Source of the DNA: an uncultured Mycoplasmatota bacterium
GTDB lineage: Bacteria > Bacillota_I > Bacilli_A > RF39 > UBA660
Direction: 5' to 3'
Length of the DNA stretch: 64,000 nucleotides
Assembly (NCBI GenBank): GCA_946414095.1
Contig: CAMKNB010000002.1
Span: 20,128 to 84,127, forward strand
Part shown: positions 8,563 to 18,365 of the stretch, piece by piece
Layout: each line of letters starts with the position of its first letter
Position numbering within the stretch: the stretch's first letter is position 1
Notes under the pieces: generated by a model
Seen by the model: only the letters and a program-made list of their open reading frames with translations
Database searches by the model: none
What the model was told of the DNA's origin: nothing
Translations under genes and position numbers: made by a program

Positions 8563-9148
8563 AGGAGTTATTATAGATACTTGGCCATCTTTAGCCGTAT
8601 TACTTTCAATTGTTATTATTATGAGGGTAACAATCTTTTTTAAGGGTGAAAGAAGAAAAGCAGTAATTCATGAAGAAATATTTAATTTGTTTTTTATAAC
8701 ATATTTACTTATTTTGTTTAGACTTGTTACTAGTCAAGATATATCTGCATATAATTCAACTAATTTGATGCCATTTAGAGAAATACTTAGATATGATATT
8801 GGAACTACTGGTTTTTATAAACAAGTAGTTGGCAACATTTTACTGTTTATTCCATTTGGATATTTTGTAACATCATATTGTAATATTAAGAATTTGGGAA
8901 CTATTACTATTGTTTCAATGTTATCTAGTTTTGTAATTGAAATTGTACAACATTTTATTGGTAGAAGTTTTGATGTTGATGATATTATTTTAAATGTAGT
9001 AGGTGGTATTCTTGGATTCTTACTATATGTATCACTTAATGCAATTAGAACACATATGCCAAAGATATTAAGACGTGATTGGTTCTTAAATTTACTAAGT
9101 ATTATTGTTTTAGTGTTATCAGTTTTATATTTAATTAAGATATTGTAA
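8546..9148 (+). CDS. VanZ-family membrane protein
   Basis: 200 residues with about five transmembrane helices. The family pattern is clear: RLVTSQDISAYNSTNLMPF, then VVGNILLFIPFGYF, then VIEIVQHFIGRSFDVDDIILNVVGGILGF. VanZ is known from teicoplanin resistance clusters, but most homologues are chromosomal membrane proteins of unknown role. ATG 8546 lies inside the end of yqfD (17-nt overlap) behind AAAGGA. In Bacillus this operon position holds phoH and the HDIG gene yqfF, neither of which is present here. Confidence 0.85.
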   Translation: MEASIKGVIIDTWPSLAVLLSIVIIMRVTIFFKGERRKAVIHEEIFNLFFITYLLILFRLVTSQDISAYNSTNLMPFREILRYDIGTTGFYKQVVGNILLFIPFGYFVTSYCNIKNLGTITIVSMLSSFVIEIVQHFIGRSFDVDDIILNVVGGILGFLLYVSLNAIRTHMPKILRRDWFLNLLSIIVLVLSVLYLIKIL

Positions 9149-9161
9149 TTAGGAGAAGTTT

Positions 9162-9602
9162 ATGAAAGATTTTATATTTAATACAACAGATGAAGAAATA
9201 GATACTACTGAACTTGCAGATGTATTAACATTTGCATGCTCTCACTTAAAAATAGAAAATCCACTTTTAAATGTAGTAATTGTAGATAATGAAAAAATTA
9301 GAGAAATAAATAAAGAATATAGAAATAAAGATGCTGTTACTGATGTAATAAGCTTTGCTTTTGAAGAAGTTAATGATGTAGAATATGAAGATGTTAGATT
9401 TTTAGGTGAAATATATATTTCTTATGAAAGATGCAAGAGTCAAGCTAGCGAATATGGGCATAGTGTAAGAAGAGAGTTTTCATATTTAGCAGTTCATGGA
9501 CTACTACATTTACTTGGCTATGATCATATGACTGAAGAAGATAAAAAAGTAATGAGAGCTCTTGAGGAGGAAATATTAAATGAATATGATATCAAGAGAT
9601 GA
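9162..9602 (+). CDS. ybeY: Endoribonuclease YbeY (rRNA maturation)
   Basis: A 146-residue single-domain metal-dependent RNase involved in 16S rRNA 3' maturation and ribosome quality control. The zinc-binding signature HGLLHLLGYDH (about residues 110-120) is intact, and the family's N-terminal NKEYRNKDAVTDVISFAF stretch is present. ATG 9162 follows AGGAG. The 3' end overlaps dgkA by 23 nt, and the dgkA ribosome-binding site lies inside ybeY. Position upstream of dgkA-cdd-era is the standard Firmicutes order. Confidence 0.95.
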   Translation: MKDFIFNTTDEEIDTTELADVLTFACSHLKIENPLLNVVIVDNEKIREINKEYRNKDAVTDVISFAFEEVNDVEYEDVRFLGEIYISYERCKSQASEYGHSVRREFSYLAVHGLLHLLGYDHMTEEDKKVMRALEEEILNEYDIKR

Positions 9603-9978
9603 GAGAAAAAAAGAAAAAGGTTTAAAGAAGTTTATTAATAGTTTTAGTTATCCAATTAAGGGTCTAAAATATGCATATAGAAATGAACAAAATTTAACTG
9701 TTGATGTTGGAATTGCTTTAATTGTTGTAATATTTGGATTTATTTTTAAAATTAATAAATATGAATGGGCAATATTAGCACTTACTATTGGACTTGTTAT
9801 TTCATGTGAACTTATAAATACTGCAATTGAAGCTACTGTTGATTTAGTAACAGAAGAATATCATCCACTTGCTAAGGTTGCAAAAGATACTTCTGCAGCT
9901 GCAGTTTTCGTATTTGCCATAGTCGCAGTAATAGTGGGTATAATAATCTTTTTACCTAAAGTGATATCTTTGTTTTAG
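9580..9978 (+). CDS. dgkA: Diacylglycerol / undecaprenol kinase
   Basis: A 132-residue integral membrane kinase with three transmembrane helices. In Gram-positive bacteria the family phosphorylates undecaprenol, recycling the lipid carrier for wall synthesis. Signature residues are in CELINTAIEATVDLV (about 85-99) and HPLAKVAKDTSAAAV. ATG 9580 lies 8 nt after GAGGAGGA, within the end of ybeY. The basic N-terminus (RDERKKEKGLKKF) is cytosolic. Confidence 0.92.
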   Translation: MNMISRDERKKEKGLKKFINSFSYPIKGLKYAYRNEQNLTVDVGIALIVVIFGFIFKINKYEWAILALTIGLVISCELINTAIEATVDLVTEEYHPLAKVAKDTSAAAVFVFAIVAVIVGIIIFLPKVISLF

Positions 9979-9986
9979 GAGTTAAG

Positions 9987-10367
9987 ATGAAGGAAAAATT
10001 AATAAAATTACTTGATAATAGTTATGCACCTTATTCTAAAATGCATTTTGCTTGTATTGTTGAAACTAAGAGTGGTAACTTTTATGAAGGAGTAAATGTA
10101 GAAAATGCATCTTTTGGTGGAACAATATGTGCTGAAAGAAATGCTATTAATAATGCTATTAGTCATGGAGAAAGAGAATTTAGTAGTTTGTATTTAATGA
10201 CTGATAGTAAGGATATTTGTTATCCATGTAATATATGTAAACAAACTTTTTTAGAGTTTTTTGATAATGATGTTATTTTTAATATAATGACTAAAGATGG
10301 AAAAATGAAAGTTATGGATTTCACATCTATAATGAAAACAATTTTTACAAAGGAGGATGTAATATGA
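9987..10367 (+). CDS. cdd: Cytidine deaminase
   Basis: A 126-residue homotetrameric-type zinc deaminase converting cytidine and deoxycytidine to uridines for pyrimidine salvage. Family motifs: YAPYSKMHFAC at the N-terminus, NVENASFGGTICAERNAI with the zinc Cys and catalytic Glu, and CYPCNICKQ with the other two zinc Cys. ATG follows AGGAG with close spacing. The stop overlaps the era start (ATGA). Confidence 0.94.
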   Translation: MKEKLIKLLDNSYAPYSKMHFACIVETKSGNFYEGVNVENASFGGTICAERNAINNAISHGEREFSSLYLMTDSKDICYPCNICKQTFLEFFDNDVIFNIMTKDGKMKVMDFTSIMKTIFTKEDVI

Positions 10368-11251
10368 AAAGTGGATTTGTTACTTTAATTGGAAGACCAA
10401 ATACTGGAAAAAGTACTTTATTAAATTCAATTATAAGTGAAAAAATTGCAATTATTTCACCAAAACCACAAACAACAAGAAATTTAATACAAGGAATATA
10501 TAATGAAGATGATACTCAAATAGTTTTTGTGGATACTCCTGGTATTCATAAGCCTATTGATAAACTTGGAGTAGCACTTAATTCACAAGCATATTATTCT
10601 ATTAATGATGTAGATATTGTTTTGCTTGTAGTGGATGCTAGTGTTCCATATGGAAAAGGTGATAAATTTATTTTAGATAAATTAGTAGGTCTTGATAAGC
10701 CAGTATTTCTTATCTTAAATAAAATTGACAAGCTTACTGATAATGAAATATTGCTTAAAATAAATGAATATAAAGATTTATATGAATTTGCTGAAATAAT
10801 ACCACTATCTGCTTTAAAAAATGATAATGTTGATAAACTAATTAAAGTATTAAAAAATTATTTACCAGATAATGTAAGATACTTTATGGATGGAGAAACA
10901 ACTAGTGCTGATATGGAGTTTAGATTATCTGAACTTGTACGTGAAAAGATATTCATTCATACAAATGATGAAGTACCACATTCTATATCTTGCAAATTAA
11001 TTGGTTTTGAAAATGATGACAAAATTGCAAAAGTATATGTAGACATAATTGTAGATAGAGATAGTTTAAGAAAAATAATAGTTGGGCATAATGGTAGTAT
11101 GATTAAAACTATTGGACATGAAGCTAGAATTGAGATGGAAGAGTTACTAGGCAAAAAAGTATATCTTGAACTATATTGTAAAACAATTAAGAAGTGGAGA
11201 GAAAAAGATAAATTTATTAAAGATTTAGGATATTTAGTAAATAATGAATAA
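10364..11251 (+). CDS. era: GTPase Era
   Basis: 295 residues. An N-terminal GTPase domain has G1 GRPNTGKST (about 8-16), G3 DTPG, G4 NKID and G5 SAL. A C-terminal KH RNA-binding domain carries VDRDSLRKIIVGHNGSMI. Era binds the 3' end of 16S rRNA during 30S assembly, consistent with its neighbour ybeY. It starts by ATGA overlap with cdd, and a GGAGG ribosome-binding site lies within the cdd end. Confidence 0.96.
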   Translation: MKSGFVTLIGRPNTGKSTLLNSIISEKIAIISPKPQTTRNLIQGIYNEDDTQIVFVDTPGIHKPIDKLGVALNSQAYYSINDVDIVLLVVDASVPYGKGDKFILDKLVGLDKPVFLILNKIDKLTDNEILLKINEYKDLYEFAEIIPLSALKNDNVDKLIKVLKNYLPDNVRYFMDGETTSADMEFRLSELVREKIFIHTNDEVPHSISCKLIGFENDDKIAKVYVDIIVDRDSLRKIIVGHNGSMIKTIGHEARIEMEELLGKKVYLELYCKTIKKWREKDKFIKDLGYLVNNE

Positions 11252-11295
11252 TATTTTTTAAAAACCTACAATATATTATTGTAAGGAGAAAAAAT

Positions 11296-11376
11296 ATGAA
11301 TAAAAAAGATGCTTGGAAATTATTTAAAGAAACAGGAAGAATTGAATATTATTTAGAATATAAGAAAGGAAAATAA
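11296..11376 (+). CDS. yqzL: YqzL-like micropeptide
   Basis: A 26-residue ORF with a good AAGGAG site. Its pattern (DAWKLFKETGRIEYYLEYK) matches the small YqzL family, which sits between era and recO in Bacillus; position and sequence agree. Function is unknown. A strong terminator starts at the base after its stop codon. Confidence 0.7.
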   Translation: MNKKDAWKLFKETGRIEYYLEYKKGK

Positions 11377-11401
11377 GCATAAAGAAAATCTTTATGCTTT
11401 T
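11377..11401 (+). terminator. Rho-independent terminator between yqzL and recO
   Basis: 9-bp stem GCATAAAGA / TCTTTATGC with AAA loop, followed by TTTT. It ends only 8 nt before the recO start, so recO transcription must read through it or start inside it. Confidence 0.75.
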
Positions 11402-11408
11402 AACTAGT

Positions 11409-12146
11409 ATGAAGATTATAAGTGTTGAAGGAATTGTTGTTGGAAATACACCATTTAAAGAAAACAGTAAAATAATTAGCATATTTACAAAAGATATGGG
11501 AATTATATCTTGCGTTTCAAAAGGGTGTAAGAATTTAAAAAGTAAGTTGAGACTTCCTAGTGAAAAGTTTGCTTATGGTACTTTTCATATGTATTACAAA
11601 GAGGAAGGCCTTTCAACACTAATTGATGGGGATATAAAGGATTATTTTATTAATATTAAAAGTGATATTATTAAAATTAGTTATTTAACATATATTTGTG
11701 AATTAGGGGCAAACGTTTATAAAGAATCGGGTAGTGAAGATGTATATACATTAATGGAAAGTGCAATATTAAAAATAGAAGAAGGTCATAATCCTAAAAT
11801 AATTACTAATGTTTTAGAGCTTCAATATCTTAATTATTTGGGTATTAATCTAAATTTAGATAATTGTGTTAAATGTGGAAATAATAAAGTAGTAACATTG
11901 TCTTTATCTAAGGGTGGGTACATTTGTTCTAATTGTAGAACTGATGAACCAATTGTTAGCGAAAAGGTTATGAAAATGTTGAGGCTTTATTATTATGTCG
12001 ATATTTCTAAAATAAGTAATATTGATATTGATGAAGAAGTTAGTGATACAATTAATCATATAATAGAAGAATACTATGATGAATATTCAGGAGTTTATAT
12101 AAAAAGTAAAAAGATGTTGAAAGATTTAGGAGAAAAAGATTTTTAA
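11409..12146 (+). CDS. recO: DNA repair protein RecO
   Basis: A 245-residue recombination mediator that works with RecF/RecR to load RecA. The N-terminal OB-fold begins KIISVEGIVVGNTPF. The C-terminal part has a zinc-finger pattern CVKCGNN ... GYICSNC (about residues 152-177). ATG 11409 gives the usual family N-terminus. No Shine-Dalgarno is visible, because the region before it is the terminator hairpin; an earlier in-frame ATG at 11394 lies within that stem. Position after era and yqzL is the conserved order. Confidence 0.88.
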   Translation: MKIISVEGIVVGNTPFKENSKIISIFTKDMGIISCVSKGCKNLKSKLRLPSEKFAYGTFHMYYKEEGLSTLIDGDIKDYFINIKSDIIKISYLTYICELGANVYKESGSEDVYTLMESAILKIEEGHNPKIITNVLELQYLNYLGINLNLDNCVKCGNNKVVTLSLSKGGYICSNCRTDEPIVSEKVMKMLRLYYYVDISKISNIDIDEEVSDTINHIIEEYYDEYSGVYIKSKKMLKDLGEKDF

Positions 12147-12165
12147 TATAATAAAAATCTTTTTT
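12133..12165 (+). terminator. Rho-independent terminator of recO
   Basis: 13-bp A/T stem AAAAAGATTTTTA / TAAAAATCTTTTT with loop ATATAA, overlapping the recO stop codon. Confidence 0.7.
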
Positions 12166-12198
12166 ATAATATGTGCTATAATAATGATAGGTGATAAT

Positions 12199-13674
12199 AT
12201 GAATGATAGTAAAGGTTTTACTTTAGTAGAATTGCTTGCGGTAATAGCAATACTTGCAATATTAGTGATAATAGCTTTACCTAATGTAATGGGAATGTTT
12301 AATAGTGCAAAAGAAAGTACGTTTATTACTGAACTAAAAAAACTATATAGAGGTGCAGAAGAAAAATATGTAAGTGATGCGTTTAATACTTCTGGAACTA
12401 AAATATATTCAAAGTGTAGCGGATGTACAAATGAACTAGATATGCAAGTTAGAGATGATCTTGAGTATTATATAGAAGTTGATAGTACTGGAAAAATAGT
12501 AAAATATTATGCTAGAGATAATTCTTATCAATTTTCATATGATGGAGAAATGAGTATAAATGATATTGATAAAGTAGAGGTAATAGGTAATTTAGATGCA
12601 GAAAATATTATTAATATAGCTGATATTTTTAAAGAGAGCAATGCTGAAATGGCAACCTCTTTTATTAAAAAAATTGTTGATGGTAGCGATGATACTTTAA
12701 TAGATGTAATTGATAAAGGAACGAGTGAAGATGGAAGTTGTACTTATACATTAGCCTATGATTTGACTGAAGATAATAGTTTAAGGTATGTTGGTAATAA
12801 TCCATGTAATTATGTGAGATTTAATGATGAATTATGGCGTATTGTAGGAGTTATTAACAATGTATCAAATGGTAATGGAAAAACTGAGCAGAGAATTAAA
12901 ATAGTTAGAAACGATTCTATTGGTAAATATTCATATGACTCAAGTTCTGAAGATGTAAATGGAGGATTTGGAGTTGGTGAGTGGAGTCAATCTAAACTTA
13001 AAAATCTTTTAAATGATTTATATTACAATAGTAGTTCTGGAGAGTGTTATGTAGGATCAAAACTTACTAAAGAAGCATGTGACTTTTCTAATGTTGGTTT
13101 AAAAAGTAAAGCAAAAAATATGATTGAAGATGCACTTTGGTACACAGGACCACTTCCAGTATACTTTTCTCAAATGAATTCTAATCGTACATTAAATGTT
13201 GATCAAATATATGAAAAAGAGAAACATGGAAGATTCATTTTTAGTGGTGGTGCATCTACTTATGATAATGATACAGTTGAAAGAACAACATCATGGGTAG
13301 GTAAAGTTGGATTAATTAGTGCTAGCGATTGGGGGTATTCAACTTCTGGTAAAGATAGTGCAACAAGAAAAACTTGCATTTATTCAGTTGGTGAATATTA
13401 TGCACCAGGCTCAGCATGGAATAGTTATACTGGATGGGAAAATAATTCATATTGTCCTAACAACACTTGGTATAAGGCATTTGCATATGATACTTCATCT
13501 TGGGTTATTACATCTATTTCATCAAAATATCAAGGTGTATCATTGTTTCAAAGTGGTTCTAAAGGAACAAGTGCATATTTGCAAAAGTATGTTTATCCAT
13601 CTGTTTATTTAAAAAGTAGTGTAAAAATAACATCAGGTGATGGAACAATTAGTAATCCTTATATATTAAAATAG
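12199..13674 (+). CDS. Large type IV pilin-like protein with LWRIVG-type extracellular domain
   Basis: 491 residues. It starts with a short basic leader and the class III prepilin signature GFTLVELLAVIAILAIL, giving cleavage after Gly and methylation of Phe, with Glu5. The pilin stalk runs to about 170. A large extracellular domain then starts at CTYTLAYDLTEDNSLRYVG, contains FNDELWRIVGV, KIVRNDSIGKYSY and several Cys, and ends VYLKSSVKITSGDGTISNPYIL. The domain pattern is seen in pilin-like proteins of gut Firmicutes but has no known function. ATG 12199 follows AGGTGAT. Major pilins are about 150 residues, so this is more likely a minor or tip-like adhesin. A much shorter relative is at 53136. 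Confidence 0.75.
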   Translation: MNDSKGFTLVELLAVIAILAILVIIALPNVMGMFNSAKESTFITELKKLYRGAEEKYVSDAFNTSGTKIYSKCSGCTNELDMQVRDDLEYYIEVDSTGKIVKYYARDNSYQFSYDGEMSINDIDKVEVIGNLDAENIINIADIFKESNAEMATSFIKKIVDGSDDTLIDVIDKGTSEDGSCTYTLAYDLTEDNSLRYVGNNPCNYVRFNDELWRIVGVINNVSNGNGKTEQRIKIVRNDSIGKYSYDSSSEDVNGGFGVGEWSQSKLKNLLNDLYYNSSSGECYVGSKLTKEACDFSNVGLKSKAKNMIEDALWYTGPLPVYFSQMNSNRTLNVDQIYEKEKHGRFIFSGGASTYDNDTVERTTSWVGKVGLISASDWGYSTSGKDSATRKTCIYSVGEYYAPGSAWNSYTGWENNSYCPNNTWYKAFAYDTSSWVITSISSKYQGVSLFQSGSKGTSAYLQKYVYPSVYLKSSVKITSGDGTISNPYILK

Positions 13675-13694
13675 ATTTAGCAAGAGGTGAAATT

Positions 13695-14372
13695 ATGAGT
13701 GACGAAGAAATATTAAAGTTATTTTTTCAAAATAAGGGGTCAAATAGAGTTAATTATAATTTTGATTTAAAAGAACTTACAAATAATTTTTCTTTATTTG
13801 ATTTTATTAAAAATGGAAATGTAGCATGTAGAGAAAACATAGGCGATGATTTTGGTGGATTTTTAGTATGTACACCTAAGCAATATCTTTTTGGCTATAA
13901 TTCAGGATTTGGTGTTGGACCTCATATAGCATCATTTGCTCGTACTATGAAAGATATATTAGGTGGAGGAGAAATTACATCAATAGATGAATTTACTAAA
14001 ATGGGAACAATGTGTTCTAATAAATATTTATGTGGAAGACTTGTATATGAAAATGTTGGATTAGATGAATATGGAATGCCAAGGCTAACAGGGACATTAA
14101 ATATACTAGTTAAAGGAAATATTGATTCAAATACATTTTTAACATTTAAAAAGTTTTATGAGGATTATAATAATGAAATTAGGTTGGTATGTAAAAGATC
14201 AAATGGAAGATTCAATGTAACATATTTTGATAAAGATACTCATAAAAAAATTGAATCTGGTGATTTAGATTCAATTTATAATTATTTAGAAAGACATATT
14301 GACAATAGTTTTACTAGTGAAGAAGATGAAGTTATAGTTGGTATTTCTACTAATAATAAAGCATTAAATTAG
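13695..14372 (+). CDS. Hypothetical protein, 225 aa
   Basis: A soluble, mixed alpha/beta protein with no signal peptide or membrane helix. It is rich in aromatic residues, with FDFIKNGNVACRE near 36-48, GYNSGFGVGPHIASFART near 75-92 and several Cys. ATG 13695 has a strong AAGAGGTGAAATT site. It is 20 nt downstream of the large pilin and probably co-transcribed with it, and it is closed by a terminator overlapping its stop. No family recognised; involvement with the pilin is only suggested by position. Confidence 0.65.
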   Translation: MSDEEILKLFFQNKGSNRVNYNFDLKELTNNFSLFDFIKNGNVACRENIGDDFGGFLVCTPKQYLFGYNSGFGVGPHIASFARTMKDILGGGEITSIDEFTKMGTMCSNKYLCGRLVYENVGLDEYGMPRLTGTLNILVKGNIDSNTFLTFKKFYEDYNNEIRLVCKRSNGRFNVTYFDKDTHKKIESGDLDSIYNYLERHIDNSFTSEEDEVIVGISTNNKALN

Positions 14373-14400
14373 AAATATATTTTTCTAATTTTTATTTTTT
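14367..14400 (+). terminator. Terminator before the heat-shock operon
   Basis: 9-bp stem AATTAGAAA / TTTCTAATT with a 6-nt loop, followed by a T-rich tract; overlaps the upstream stop codon. Confidence 0.7.
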
Positions 14401-14421
14401 AAAAAAATTAGCACTCATATC

Positions 14422-14450
14422 TTGACATTGCTAAATCATAATATTATAAT
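14422..14450 (+). promoter_or_regulatory. Consensus sigma-A promoter of the hrcA-grpE-dnaK operon
   Basis: Perfect TTGACA (14422-14427), 17-nt spacer, perfect TATAAT (14445-14450), with the CIRCE operator directly downstream at the predicted start site. This is the strongest promoter in the window by consensus. Confidence 0.9.
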
Positions 14451-14454
14451 AGTG

Positions 14455-14481
14455 TTAGCACTAAAAAGAGAAGAGTGCTAA
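14455..14481. promoter_or_regulatory. CIRCE operator (HrcA binding site)
   Basis: TTAGCACTA-N9-GAGTGCTAA, one mismatch from the consensus CIRCE inverted repeat. It covers the expected transcription start and ends 3 nt before the hrcA Shine-Dalgarno. An extra exact half-site TTAGCACTC lies at 14408-14416, upstream of the -35 box. Confidence 0.92.
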
Positions 14482-14495
14482 AAAGGAGGTATATG

Positions 14496-15521
14496 ATGAT
14501 AGGAACAAGACAAAAAGAATTACTTAAAGAAATTGTAGAAGAGTATGTAAAAACTGCAAGACCTGTAGGTAGTAAAGCCTTGTGTAAGAAATTTAAATGT
14601 TCTAGTGCTACTATTAGAAATGATATGGCTACATTAGAAAATTTAGGTTATCTTGAAAAGACTCATATATCTTCAGGAAGGATTCCATCAGAAGAAGGTT
14701 ATAGATATTATGTTGATAATTTAATGGAAGCTAAAAAAATTAGTGGTGAAGATATGTTAAAACTTCAAACTATATTTAATAACAAAGAATTAGAACTTAA
14801 TGATGCTATTAGTAAAAGTTTGGAGATAATAAGTGATATCACTAATTATACTTCTGTTATATTAGGAAAAGAATCTAGTGATAATCGCTTGCAAAAGGTA
14901 GAAGTTGTACCAATAAATAGTCGACAATTAATAGCTATTGTTATAACTGATACTGGTCATGTTGAAAATAAAAATATTATCCTAGAAGAAAATATACCAG
15001 CAGAAGAAATATCTAAAACTACTGAGTTACTTAATAAGATGCTCATTGGGACGCCAATAGATGAAGTTCCAAGTAAACTAGAGTTTGAAATTAAACCTAT
15101 AATTAGAAATTATATTGAAAATTATGAGGTTGTGTATAATGCGTTTTATAATGCACTTTCAAACTTTACTAGTGAAAGGGATGTTAGATTTACTGGTAAA
15201 GCCAATATATTAAAACAACCGGAATTTTCAACAGTTGATGATGTTAAAAACATTATAAGTAAATTTGAAAGCAAAGATATGGTGAGTAAAATTGAAGAAA
15301 CTGATGATGAGGTTAAGGTATATATTGGTAGCGAGAGTGAAATTGATGATAATGTAACTGTAGTGAAAACAAAATATAAAGTGGGTGGTCGTGAAGGATC
15401 AATCGCTATTATAGGACCTAAAAGAATGGAATATGAAAGAGTTGTTAGTATGCTTGAATATATAAAGGAGCATATTGAGAACCAAGGAAAGGAAGATAAA
15501 CTTGAAAAAGAAGAACAATGA
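14496..15521 (+). CDS. hrcA: Heat-inducible transcription repressor HrcA
   Basis: A 341-residue repressor of class I heat-shock genes. The N-terminal winged helix-turn-helix includes RPVGSKALCKKFKCSSATIRND (shown in part) and LEKTHISSGRIPSEEGYRYYV. The central GAF-like and C-terminal dimer domains follow, ending with IAIIGPKRMEYERVVSMLEYI. ATG 14496 has the better spacing (6 nt) from GGAGG; ATG 14493 is the alternative. It lies directly behind CIRCE, so the operon is autoregulated. Its end overlaps the possible grpE starts. Confidence 0.95.
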   Translation: MIGTRQKELLKEIVEEYVKTARPVGSKALCKKFKCSSATIRNDMATLENLGYLEKTHISSGRIPSEEGYRYYVDNLMEAKKISGEDMLKLQTIFNNKELELNDAISKSLEIISDITNYTSVILGKESSDNRLQKVEVVPINSRQLIAIVITDTGHVENKNIILEENIPAEEISKTTELLNKMLIGTPIDEVPSKLEFEIKPIIRNYIENYEVVYNAFYNALSNFTSERDVRFTGKANILKQPEFSTVDDVKNIISKFESKDMVSKIEETDDEVKVYIGSESEIDDNVTVVKTKYKVGGREGSIAIIGPKRMEYERVVSMLEYIKEHIENQGKEDKLEKEEQ

Positions 15522-16118
15522 AAAAGTAAATGATGAAAATTTAAATAAAGAGGTACATGAAGTTGATAATAAAGATGCTGCAAATGAAGTATTTGAAGAA
15601 GCTGGAGGATGTAGTCCAGATGGATGTGCATCATGCGGTGGATGTGGAGGAGGAATAGATCCTGAAACTATGGTTCAAATCCTAGGAAGCAGAAATCAAG
15701 AATTAGAAGATAAATATATTCGTTTACAAGCTGAATATTTAAACTTCAAAACTAGAACACAAACTGAAGTATCTAGAATGCTTCAATATGAAGGTGAAGA
15801 TTTCATTAAAGAAATACTTGTTATTAAAGACAACTTAGAAAGAGCAATTATGATGGATGATAATGATTTATCAGATGAAGTTAGTAAATTCTTAAGTGGA
15901 TTTAAGATGATACTTGGAAATTTAACTAGTTTACTTGATAAATTTGAAGTTCATGAAATTGAATGCTTGGGACTTGAATTTGATCCAAATGTAGCTGAAG
16001 CAGTTCTTACTGAACATGATGAAAATAAACCTGAAAATGTTGTTTTAGAAGTACTTACTAAAGGATATAAATATAAAGATAAAGTAATTAGACATGCAAT
16101 GGTTAAGGTAAATAAGTA

Positions 16119-16119
<1 letters not shown>
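15502..16119 (+). CDS. grpE: Nucleotide exchange factor GrpE with an added four-cysteine cluster
   Basis: About 205 residues. The family part begins at PETMVQILGSRNQELEDKYI with the long helix, and ends with the beta domain (GLEFDPNVAEAV, VLEVLTKGYKYKDKVIRHAMVKV). GrpE releases ADP from DnaK. The N-terminal tail is unusual: a glycine-rich cluster GCSPDGCASCGGCGGG places Cys at 37, 42, 45 and 48 (C-x4-C-x2-C-x2-C), which ordinary GrpE lacks. TTG 15502 after AAAGGAAG is the chosen start. TTG 15475 after AAAGGAG is possible and would add nine residues; both overlap the hrcA end. It joins the next gene by TAATG overlap. Confidence 0.9.
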
Positions 16120-18316
<2,197 letters not shown>

Positions 18317-18320
18317 TTAG

Positions 18321-18348
18321 TTTAAGGGCTCTTATTTGAGCCCTTAAA
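18321..18348 (+). terminator. Strong hairpin between dnaK and pepF
   Basis: 11-bp stem TTTAAGGGCTC / GAGCCCTTAAA with a 6-nt loop, one of the most stable stems in the window. No T run follows, so it may act as a processing or mRNA-stability element, or an attenuator, rather than a full terminator; pepF and dnaJ lie downstream. Confidence 0.6.
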
Positions 18349-18365
18349 TAATATAAGGAGATAAT

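Noticed and set aside
13319..13612. 97-aa frame-shifted ORF inside the large pilin
   Set aside because: Out-of-frame shadow; the pilin frame continues with conserved domain sequence to its natural end.
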